A DNA stretch of 64,000 nucleotides, taken from the NCBI GenBank assembly GCA_965208685.1, contig CBDBPL010000007.1, positions 1,364,001 through 1,428,000 of the forward strand. The letters run 5' to 3'. This document shows positions 27,580-34,117 of this stretch, one piece after another. Position numbers and translations under genes: made by a program. Position 1 is the stretch's first letter. Every line of letters starts with the position of its first letter. The notes under the pieces are model-generated. The model was not told the origin of the DNA. It was given only the letters and a program-made list of their open reading frames with translations, and did no database searches. The DNA is from JAJEFO01 sp965208685 (GTDB lineage: Bacteria > Pseudomonadota > Alphaproteobacteria > Rhodobacterales > Rhodobacteraceae).

Positions 27580-28593
27580 ATGATGAACAAGCTGATTGGC
27601 CGCGTGAGCGTCGCCGCGTTGGCATTTGCATTTGCCGGCGAGGCGCTGGCCGTTGAATGGAACGTTTCGCTTTGGGGCAAGCGCCGCGCCTTCACGGAGC
27701 ATGTCGAAAAGCTGGCCGAACTGGTGGTGGAAAGGACAGGCGGCGAATTCACGCTGAACCTTTCCTATGGAGGACTGTCGAACAACCGTGAGAACCTTGA
27801 CGGAATCTCGATCGGTGCGTTCGAGATGGCGCAGTTCTGCGCCGGCTACCATGCCGACAAGAATCCGACCATCACCGTGCTCGAGCTGCCGTTTCTCGGC
27901 GTTTCCTCGCTGGAACAGGAGGTCGAGCTTTCGCTGGCCGTCTACAGGCACCCGGCAGCCGTCGAGGATCTTGGACGCTGGAACGCTACGCTGCTGATGC
28001 CTTCGCCGCTTCCGCAATACAACATAGCTGGAGCCGGCGACGCACCAACCTCGCTTGCGGATTTCGAGGGTCTGGCAGTGCGTGCCACGGGCGGCATCGG
28101 CAAGGCGCTGGAGACGATCGGCGCCGTGCCGACGTCGATGTCGGCGACCGAAGTGCGCCAGGCCATGGATTCCGGCGTCGTCAAGGCGGTGAGCTTTGCC
28201 CCGCATGCCCACATGTCCTTCGGCACCATCGAGAACGCCACCTGGTGGACCACCAATCTCAATCCCGGTACCGTGAACTGCCCCGTCGTGGTCAACACGG
28301 ACGCGCTCGATGCGCTCTCGGAAAGTCACCGCGAGGCGCTCCTGGGCTCCGTTGACGAAGCGCTCGTGCATTACATTGCCAACTACAACAACAACACGAT
28401 GGCCGCGTGGGGTCCCGCGCTGGATGAGCGCGGAATCACGAGGGTCACCTTCTCCGATGACGAGATCGCTGCATTCAAGGAGGCCGCCGCCGCGCCGGCC
28501 GCGGCCGACTGGATCGAGAGAAACGCGGCGCGCGGCCTTCCGGCGCAGGAGCTGTACGACCTGGTCACCGGCATGATCGCCCGGTCGAACTGA
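27580..28593 (+). CDS. TRAP transporter substrate-binding protein (DctP family)
   Basis: 337-residue periplasmic receptor. The signal peptide spans about residues 1-23 (KLIGRVSVAALAFAFAGEALA with an Ala-x-Ala cleavage site). The mature part is of the DctP type: FTEHVEKLAELVVERTGGEF, LELPFLGVSSLEQE, the conserved Arg-containing GLAVRATGGIGKALE and PGTVNCPVVVNTDALDALS. AGGAGGAGG (27567-27575) lies just before ATG-ATG at 27580. It opens a complete TRAP operon with dctQ and dctM. The carboxylate-binding Arg suggests an organic acid ligand; the exact substrate is unknown. Confidence 0.93.
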   Translation: MMNKLIGRVSVAALAFAFAGEALAVEWNVSLWGKRRAFTEHVEKLAELVVERTGGEFTLNLSYGGLSNNRENLDGISIGAFEMAQFCAGYHADKNPTITVLELPFLGVSSLEQEVELSLAVYRHPAAVEDLGRWNATLLMPSPLPQYNIAGAGDAPTSLADFEGLAVRATGGIGKALETIGAVPTSMSATEVRQAMDSGVVKAVSFAPHAHMSFGTIENATWWTTNLNPGTVNCPVVVNTDALDALSESHREALLGSVDEALVHYIANYNNNTMAAWGPALDERGITRVTFSDDEIAAFKEAAAAPAAADWIERNAARGLPAQELYDLVTGMIARSN

Positions 28594-28611
28594 GACCCTT
28601 GACCGTCAGAT

Positions 28612-28634
28612 CCCCGCGCCATCACGGCGCGGGG
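28612..28634 (+). promoter_or_regulatory. Intercistronic hairpin between dctP and dctQ
   Basis: CCCCGCGCC (28612-28620), loop ATCAC, GGCGCGGGG (28626-28634): a perfect 9-base stem with no following T-run. Such hairpins between a binding-protein gene and its permease genes commonly keep the binding protein in excess through mRNA stabilisation or partial termination. Confidence 0.6.
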
Positions 28635-28663
28635 CGTTGTCCGCGGCGCTGAAGGGAAGATCC

Positions 28664-29287
28664 ATGGCAATCGGTTCGCAGGTCGCGTCCGACGACAGCA
28701 TCCTCAGCCGGATTGACCGGTGGTTCCTGAAGCTGGAAATCGCGCTTTCGCTTGTCAGCGGAATCGCGGTCTTCGGTCTCATGCTGCTTGCCGTTGTCTC
28801 GGTCGGCGGGAGGAACGGCTTCAACCAGCCGTTGCCGGGTTATGTCGACTGGATCGAGCAGGCGATGCCGCTCATCGCCTTCATGGGAATCTCCTATGTT
28901 CAGCGCGAGGGCGCCCATGTCCGGATGGATCTCCTGGTGGGAATGCTCCGCGGACGGGCGCTCTACGCCGTCGAGTTCGTGTTCGTCCTGGCGCTTCTTG
29001 CGTTCATGGTGCTCATGGTGTGGGGAAGCTGGGCACATTTTGCACGAAGTTTCGACTTTGCCGCGCCGATGTGGAGCCGCGACAGTTCCATGGATGTCGG
29101 CCTGCCGATCTGGCCTGCCAAGCTGCTGGCTCCGATCGCGTTTGGCGTGCTGTGCGCGCGCCTGTGCCTGCAGCTATGGGCCTACCTGCGTGCCGCCGTC
29201 ACGGGTGCGGCCATCGCCGTGCCTCTCATTCCTGATGCCGCACGGCAAGCGGCCATGGAGGCCGGTCAACTCGGGGAAGACCGCTGA
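28664..29287 (+). CDS. TRAP transporter small membrane subunit (DctQ)
   Basis: 207-residue four-helix membrane protein: hydrophobic spans at about 29-50 (LEIALSLVSGIAVFGLMLL), 65-85, 105-128 (VEFVFVLALLAFMVLMVWG) and 155-180. The WIEQAMPLIAFMGISYVQREGAHVRMDLL segment with QREGAHVR is the DctQ hallmark. ATG 28664 follows GAAGGGAAG at good spacing; an alternative upstream start would overlap the hairpin. Its stop overlaps the dctM start (TGATG). Confidence 0.92.
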   Translation: MAIGSQVASDDSILSRIDRWFLKLEIALSLVSGIAVFGLMLLAVVSVGGRNGFNQPLPGYVDWIEQAMPLIAFMGISYVQREGAHVRMDLLVGMLRGRALYAVEFVFVLALLAFMVLMVWGSWAHFARSFDFAAPMWSRDSSMDVGLPIWPAKLLAPIAFGVLCARLCLQLWAYLRAAVTGAAIAVPLIPDAARQAAMEAGQLGEDR

Positions 29288-30687
29288 TGGAACCGATCGA
29301 GATCGGGATCTGGGTGACCGGCGGCATGCTGGTTCTCGTGTTCCTGGGGATGCGCGTTGCGTTCGCCGCAGGGCTGGCCGGGATGGTGGGGCTGATCTGG
29401 ATCTTCTGGGCGAAGAAGGACTACGGGGCAGGTGACTTCGGCTGGGCCCTGTCGGTCGCCGTCAAGACGGCGGGCCAGGTGCCCCACTCGAAGGTGTCCT
29501 CCCAGGCGCTGTCCCTGATTCCGACATTCATACTGATCGGCTACCTGGCCTACTATGCAGGCTTGACGCGCGCGCTGTTCGAGGCGGCCAAGCGCTGGGT
29601 TGCGTGGGTTCCCGGCGGGCTGGCCGTCGCAACGATTTTCGCGACGGCAGGCTTTGCGGCGGTCTCGGGCGCCTCGGTCGCAACCGCCGCCGTCTTTGCC
29701 CGAATCGCGATTCCCGAGATGCTGAAGATCGGATACAGGAAGCAGTTCGCCGCCGGCGTGGTCGCTGCCGGCGGTACGCTGGCGTCGCTGATCCCGCCCT
29801 CGGCCATCCTCGTGATCTATGCCATCATAGTCGAGCAGGACGTCGGCAGGCTTCTGCTCGCCGGATTCGTGCCCGGCGCGTTTTCCGCCCTGATCTACGG
29901 GATGCTGATCGTCGGCATGGCGCTGGTGATCCCGAACTTCGGGCCGCGCGTCACCGGCTTCTCCTGGCGCGAGCGCCTCGTCTCGCTTCCGCCAGCGCTG
30001 CCGATCGTCTTTGTCGTCGCGACCATCATCTGCTTCGTCTACAATCCGTTTGGCGGGGACGCATGGGGCACGCCCACGGAAGGAGGGGCGATCGGCGCCT
30101 TCGTGGTGTTTCTCATGGCGGTCTACCGGGGCATGCGCTGGCCGGAGTTCCGTGACGCCCTTCGGGAGACCGCGAAGCTTTCGGTGATGATCTTCACGAT
30201 CATCTGGGGCGTGCTGATCTATGTGCGCTTTCTCGGCTTTGCCGACCTGCCGGGCGCGTTCTCGGACTGGATCACGTCGCTCGCCTACTCGCCCTGGCTG
30301 ATTCTCGTCTGCATCCTGCTGGCCTACGCCGTCCTGGGCATGTTCATGGACGCGATCGGCATGCTTCTGCTGACGCTTCCAGTGGTCTATCCAGCGGTGA
30401 TGGCGCTGAACGGCGGAGAAAGCGTCACTGCTGCCGAGAGCTCCTTCGGCATGTCAGGGCCCATGTGTGCGATCTGGTTCGGCATCCTGGTCGTGAAGAT
30501 GGCGGAATTCTGCCTGATCACGCCCCCGATCGGCCTGAACTGCTTTGTCGTGGCCGGTGTCAGGGACGACCTCACGGTGCAGGACGTGTTCAGGGGCGTC
30601 ATGCCCTTCTTCGCCACGGACGCCGTCACGATCGCGCTGCTTGTTGCATTCCCGTGGATCGTCCTTTGGCTTCCAAGCCTCGCATAG
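29287..30687 (+). CDS. TRAP transporter large permease (DctM)
   Basis: 466-residue ion-coupled permease of the TRAP family with about 12 hydrophobic segments. Diagnostic pieces are FATAGFAAVSGASVATAAVFARIAIPEM, AAGGTLASLIPPSAILVIYAI, AVLGMFMDAIGMLLLTLPVVYP and the C-terminal ITPPIGLNCFVVAGV. Translation is coupled to dctQ through a one-base overlap. The operon ends here; the DNA beyond is an accessory island. Confidence 0.94.
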   Translation: MEPIEIGIWVTGGMLVLVFLGMRVAFAAGLAGMVGLIWIFWAKKDYGAGDFGWALSVAVKTAGQVPHSKVSSQALSLIPTFILIGYLAYYAGLTRALFEAAKRWVAWVPGGLAVATIFATAGFAAVSGASVATAAVFARIAIPEMLKIGYRKQFAAGVVAAGGTLASLIPPSAILVIYAIIVEQDVGRLLLAGFVPGAFSALIYGMLIVGMALVIPNFGPRVTGFSWRERLVSLPPALPIVFVVATIICFVYNPFGGDAWGTPTEGGAIGAFVVFLMAVYRGMRWPEFRDALRETAKLSVMIFTIIWGVLIYVRFLGFADLPGAFSDWITSLAYSPWLILVCILLAYAVLGMFMDAIGMLLLTLPVVYPAVMALNGGESVTAAESSFGMSGPMCAIWFGILVVKMAEFCLITPPIGLNCFVVAGVRDDLTVQDVFRGVMPFFATDAVTIALLVAFPWIVLWLPSLA

Positions 30688-30934
30688 GTGTCCGTCGCCG
30701 CTTTCAAGGCGGATCCCTCTCGCCGGGCAGGATCTAGGCTGCTTTTCTGCAGGGGGACCTTCAGTGCGGATCCGCGTTGCGTGTAAGGGATCGCGGTTTG
30801 CGCCCTCTGCGCGCTGGTCCCCGGAAACAAGGGTTTCCGGCGCGTCCGCCGCCTCGGGGCTTGTTGTCCTCTGGCGATTGTATGCGATTACAAATGGGCG
30901 GTTGTAAATGCATGCAATTGCATGAAGCCGAAAA

Positions 30935-31069
30935 GGAACCACTAAAATCTGCGGGGTCACGTGACAAACAGGTCTTGTTTCCGCCCGGCCAGATTCATTC
31001 GAAGTTGCCACAATCGACCCGGGTTTCGATACGTCTATGTCAATTGACCCCGCAGATTTTGGTGGTTCC
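30935..31069. repeat. 135-bp MITE-like element with 25-bp terminal inverted repeats
   Basis: The ends are inverted copies (24/25 identical): the left arm occupies 30935-30959, starting GGAACCAC and ending GGGGTCA; the right arm is 31045-31069, ending GGTGGTTCC. The 85-base interior encodes nothing. No clear target duplication is seen. The right arm abuts a short fragment related to the IS4-type transposase at 34159. A non-autonomous miniature element derived from an unseen insertion sequence is the best reading. Confidence 0.6.
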
Positions 31070-31070
31070 C

Positions 31071-31145
31071 TTGACGATCCCGGCGGCAGGCCGCGGCGCG
31101 CAGGAGCGCAAGGACCGGTCCGTGCGCGGGATCACGACGACCAGC
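31071..31145 (+). pseudogene. Fragment of IS4-type transposase
   Basis: About 25 codons read LTIPAAGRGAQERKDRSVRG, clearly related to LTIPAAGGPRARKERMARLE of the complete transposase at 34159-36407 (there near 35719-35778). The DNA is likewise similar but diverged. It shows that an older copy of the same family once lay next to the RES/Xre locus. Confidence 0.55.
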
Positions 31146-31671
31146 TGGTGTCGTCCCGCGGCAGGCGCCCCTCGTCGTCGATGACCGTGACCGCCGACGC
31201 GCCCGTGTTCGCCCACTCCCAAAAGACCAGGTTCGCGTCCCCTGGGCCAGCGCCATGCGCAAAGCTCGGCACCACGACCCCCACATGGCCCGCCGCTCGC
31301 ACGTCAGCCACGAAACGGTGCTGGACCGGCTCCCGGCCGTCGAGCATCAGGCTTTCCCAGTCCGGATCGGCCAGATCGCTGGGCCTGAATCCCAGCGAAG
31401 ACAGCTGGTGTGCATCTCTCCCGTCGAACAGGGGACCCGCGTCCACTTGGTAGGCCACGAGGGTCAGCGGCTGGAAGGGACGTCCCAGCGCGCTGGCTTC
31501 GAGCAGCGCCGTGGTGACCTTGAAGGACGTGTACAGCGCGGGAACGCCGATGGGGTTGAACCGTCCTCCATGCTTGGCCGCCCCGTCGCCCGAGAGCGGC
31601 GACCAGGACCAGCGCGGGTTGTGGGCCCGGCAAACCGTCCCCGCGAAGCGGCCACCCGTGAGGACGGTCAG
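31132..31671 (-). CDS. RES-domain toxin of a RES/Xre system
   Basis: 179-residue RES-family protein; characterised members kill or arrest cells by degrading NAD+. Seen: VCRAHNPRWSWSPLSGDGAA, GGRFNPIGVPALYTSF, TTALLEASALGRPF, a central VAYQVDAGPLFDG and the C-terminal SAVTVIDDEGRLPRD. These cover the conserved Arg, Tyr and Glu positions of the family. It begins beside the antitoxin stop. No ATG, GTG or TTG lies at the right point in frame; a CTG at 31669-31671, overlapping the antitoxin TGA and six bases after GGGAGG, is the likeliest start. Looks intact. Confidence 0.85.
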   Translation of the reverse strand: MTVLTGGRFAGTVCRAHNPRWSWSPLSGDGAAKHGGRFNPIGVPALYTSFKVTTALLEASALGRPFQPLTLVAYQVDAGPLFDGRDAHQLSSLGFRPSDLADPDWESLMLDGREPVQHRFVADVRAAGHVGVVVPSFAHGAGPGDANLVFWEWANTGASAVTVIDDEGRLPRDDTSWSS

Positions 31672-32018
31672 GCAAAGCCTCCCGCCGCGACGCGGTCGAG
31701 ATAGGCATGAAGCTTCCGGGCCTCGCCGTCCCGCACCAGCTGGTCCGGGGTCCGGTTTCCAAATCCGGGCAAGGGCTCGGACCGGAACCAGGCATAGGCC
31801 GCCAGGAGCGACCCTGCCTGTGGCTCGACGCGGTTCAGGATCTCCAGCATCTCGCGGAGGCGGGTCTGCGTCTTCGGCGCACGCACCCGCGCCGCACGCG
31901 AAAACGCGTCACGTCCCAGGCCGAGCGTCTGAGCGATCTCGCCCCTGGTGGTTCGCAGGCCATCGGCGATGCGCACGGGGGAGAAGTGCTGGTCGGACAC
32001 GTAATCGGACAATTGCAT
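31668..32018 (-). CDS. Xre/MbcA/ParS-type antitoxin (DUF2384)
   Basis: 116-residue antitoxin partner of the RES toxin. An N-terminal helix-turn-helix (ADGLRTTRGEIAQTLGLGRDAFS) is followed by the DUF2384 region with REMLEILNRVEPQAGSLLAAYAWFRSEPLPGFGNRTPDQLV. The ATG at 32018 has GAGG six bases upstream; an ATG at 32030 is an alternative. The stop overlaps the proposed CTG start of the toxin. Such antitoxins normally repress the operon through their helix-turn-helix. Confidence 0.88.
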   Translation of the reverse strand: MQLSDYVSDQHFSPVRIADGLRTTRGEIAQTLGLGRDAFSRAARVRAPKTQTRLREMLEILNRVEPQAGSLLAAYAWFRSEPLPGFGNRTPDQLVRDGEARKLHAYLDRVAAGGFA

Positions 32019-32478
32019 GGCAAACCTCATGTTCAATCACGCAATATACCGTCAAACGATGTGGTTTTCAAGGGGCGACTATGCCGAGCTCTGAGGTCTT
32101 GCAACTCAACCGTGATCAGCGATCCAATGTCAGAGCGGTTTCACCTCAACCTATGCGGAACCTGGAACGATTGTCCCGGAATCGCAGCGCGGCTTCGGGT
32201 GACCTGCTGTCCGGGCCCAATGTAGCAGCGGGGAGACACACAATCTCGGCCAGGTTGTAGAGCTCTCCGGATGGCATAGGACAGCGGTGGGCAATGACCG
32301 TCCTGCACGAGGCTGGAAGTTGCAGACATTGCGACTTCAATTGAAGGGACCGTCGGGCGGTGCTACCCATTGGACGTCATCAGTGCTTCCCTCGATGCCT
32401 TGGCGATGGCGCACTGGCTCGACCCCGTGATTGGAGCCTCTAAGTTTGAGACACAGGAGCACAAGAGGTAGTACGAAC
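32019..32478. other. Region with no recognised gene
   Basis: About 460 bases between the divergent antitoxin and the hydrolase pseudogene. The first 60 bases must hold the antitoxin promoter. No conserved coding sequence is visible in the remainder. Confidence 0.5.
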
Positions 32479-32950
32479 ATGGCAAGGAAATCGGTCGGCG
32501 TGTTGGTCATCCACGGCATGGGCAGCCAGGGACGCAGGAAGCCCAAGGACAGCGCAAGGCCAACCTTTTCGAAAGAGATGCACAGGCGCGTCAAACGGGA
32601 GCTTGGCAAGAAAATGGACCGCGTGGTCTGGCGCTAGGTTTTCTTCGCCCATGTCCTGCAGGATCGGCAAGAGGCGTATCTGAAGTCGATCAAGCGACGC
32701 ACGGATTTCGACAAGTTGCGCCGGTTCGTGATGTGCAATCTCTCCGATGCCGCGTCCTATCGAAAGACAGGCAGGCGGAACGGTGGCACCTACAGTGCGA
32801 TCCATCGCGAGATCGATGAGGTCGTCAAGGATCTGGCGAAAGACCTTGGTCCGGACGCGCCAATCGTCATCATCGCGCATTCGCTGGGCGGGCACATAAT
32901 GTCGAACTACATCTATGATCAGCAGAAGCGTCGTCAACGAACGAGCGTCA
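32479..32950 (+). pseudogene. Alpha/beta hydrolase, nonsense-interrupted and truncated
   Basis: Begins MARKSVGVLVIHGMGSQGRRKP, the HGMG oxyanion-type start of an alpha/beta hydrolase. A TAG at 32635-32637 stops it after 52 codons, yet the same frame continues with plausible protein (FFAHVLQDRQEAYLKSIKRR ... GGTYSAIHREIDEVVKDL) to the nucleophile elbow IVIIAHSLGGHIMSNYI. Homology ends near 32945, just before a long palindrome at 32975. The loss of the C-terminal part with the catalytic His makes it nonfunctional. The substrate is unknown. Confidence 0.75.
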
Positions 32951-32974
32951 CATCCAAGCCCTTGCGCGAAATGG

Positions 32975-33016
32975 GAGAGCACCGCCTATCTCGTGCACGA
33001 GATAGGCGGTGCTCTC
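32975..33016. repeat. Dispersed palindrome, copy A (perfect 42 bp)
   Basis: A perfect 42-bp palindrome centred at 32995/32996; each half is GAGAGCACCGCCTATCTCGT plus G. The core recurs at 37086-37129 and 48259-48292. It separates the truncated hydrolase from a 92-base repeat and zeta-toxin remnant. No T-run follows, so a simple terminator is not indicated. Confidence 0.9.
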
Positions 33017-33108
33017 TTGACTTTGCCGACAGAAAGCGCGCGCTTCTTTTGGCAGCGCCGGCTCCACAACCAAATTCAGAAAAGGAGCGGAAGCTGACCC
33101 GGCAAGCG
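33017..33108 (+). repeat. ~90-bp inverted repeat, left copy
   Basis: Starts right after palindrome A. It is repeated in opposite orientation at 33620-33709 at roughly 80% identity, sharing blocks such as CAGAAAAGGAGCGGAAGCTG. The two copies bracket the zeta-toxin remnant and its partner. Copy A replaces the C-terminal part of the zeta gene. Confidence 0.7.
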
Positions 33109-33361
33109 TGGTCTCCACCAGGTGCGACCGGCCGGCACGGATCGCGTCCCGTCGTCGGCGCAAAGCTTCGTGCGCCGCGCAAGCGGGGCTGCCGGACGCC
33201 AAGCTGCGCGCAATGGCGTCGGGATCAATGATCTCGATCCCGACGAAGCCGCTCATGCGCGTCAGAGTGGATTTGCCACACCCGTTCGGGCCGGACACGA
33301 CCAGGAGGGTCGGTTCGTCCGCGGCCGCAGGAAGGGTCAGGCGGGCTTCCGCGCAGGCGCA
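33109..33361 (-). pseudogene. Zeta-toxin family kinase, N-terminal remnant
   Basis: Reads TLLVVSGPNGCGKSTLTRM (Walker A), EIIDPDAIARSLASG and AHEALRRRRDAIRAGRSHLVETTLAG, the opening two-thirds of zeta/PezT-like kinases that phosphorylate UDP-GlcNAc or related substrates. After ETTLAG it runs into the 92-base repeat and palindrome A, so the C-terminal lid is lost. No ATG is visible; it begins in the same frame directly after the stop of the small upstream gene. A dead toxin. Confidence 0.75.
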
Positions 33362-33553
33362 CTAAGCACCCGGTCCCCTTCCCTTGGTCCGCGCGATGTA
33401 GGCGCCGTCAGAACGGACGCCGTAGAGCGTGCCGCCGACTTCGACCTGGGCTGCCAAGTCCGCCTTGATCTCCTCGCGCCAGTTTTCGGGGAAACCAGGT
33501 ATGTCGGGCGGCGGCGCTTGCGTGTTCGCATGCTTGCTCATGACGTTCACCAT
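33362..33553 (-). CDS. Small putative antitoxin partner of the zeta remnant
   Basis: 63-residue protein (MVNVMSKHANTQAPPPDIPGF ... EEIKADLAAQVEVGG, ending GVRSDGAYIARTKGRGPGA). A GGGAG lies about nine bases before the ATG at 33553. Its stop is immediately followed, in frame, by the zeta-toxin sequence, the order of antitoxin then toxin seen in many zeta loci. No domain is recognised; the antitoxin role rests on position only. Confidence 0.5.
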   Translation of the reverse strand: MVNVMSKHANTQAPPPDIPGFPENWREEIKADLAAQVEVGGTLYGVRSDGAYIARTKGRGPGA

Positions 33554-33619
33554 ACGTCCATCTCCCGCGCCGTTCAATTCCTTTCTCTCGGCAGGAGCCG
33601 CACTGACGCCTGACAACCG

Positions 33620-33709
33620 CGCGTGCCGGCTCAGCTTCCGCTCCTTTTCTGCGTTTGGTTGTAAAGCCGGCGTAGCCAAAAAAGTCGTGCTGTCGGTCGG
33701 CGAAGTCAA
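33620..33709 (-). repeat. ~90-bp inverted repeat, right copy
   Basis: Inverted partner of 33017-33108. On the minus strand it contains CAGAAAAGGAGCGGAAGCTG and the same flanking blocks with scattered substitutions. Unlike the left copy it is not adjoined by a long palindrome. Confidence 0.7.
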
Positions 33710-34117
33710 TGCCGGTGGAGGGATTCATGATGTTCCGGGAAGCCATTGACCGATTGGCGCCTTGCGCCGAACGCAGCTGTACGGTCGCTGCTTTCGATCG
33801 AACGAGAGACTCCGCCGTGCGAGGAGCCAAAAGTGTGACCGATCAAGTCTACGTCGTCGCCGCCCGTGCTCCGACGGCACTGACATGCAGAAAGTCGACC
33901 CGAGCGCCTAGAAGCAAGGGCCGGCAGGGCCATTTTCGTTGGGTTCGTGGGTGATTGCCCGGACAAACGGCCGTCAGCTCGACGAGAATGGCCGTTTCGA
34001 GGGCGGACCTGGATCGAATCGGGCCGAAAACGAGGGTCTAACCGAGGATTCGGAAACAACGGAAAGCCCGCGGGGTCCATTTACCCGCGAGACCGGCGCC
34101 GCTGTGCTTTCAAAGTT
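33710..34117. other. Region with no recognised gene
   Basis: About 400 bases between the repeat and the IS element. Open frames exist on both strands but none shows recognisable domains. Confidence 0.5.

Noticed and set aside
32975..33016. Palindrome A as a rho-independent terminator
   Set aside because: No T-run on either side, and the conserved copies at 37086 and 48259 are not consistently at gene ends.
33838..33900. Thiolase-like start (TDQVYVVAARAPTA)
   Set aside because: Match covers only about a dozen residues and breaks at once; too short to support.
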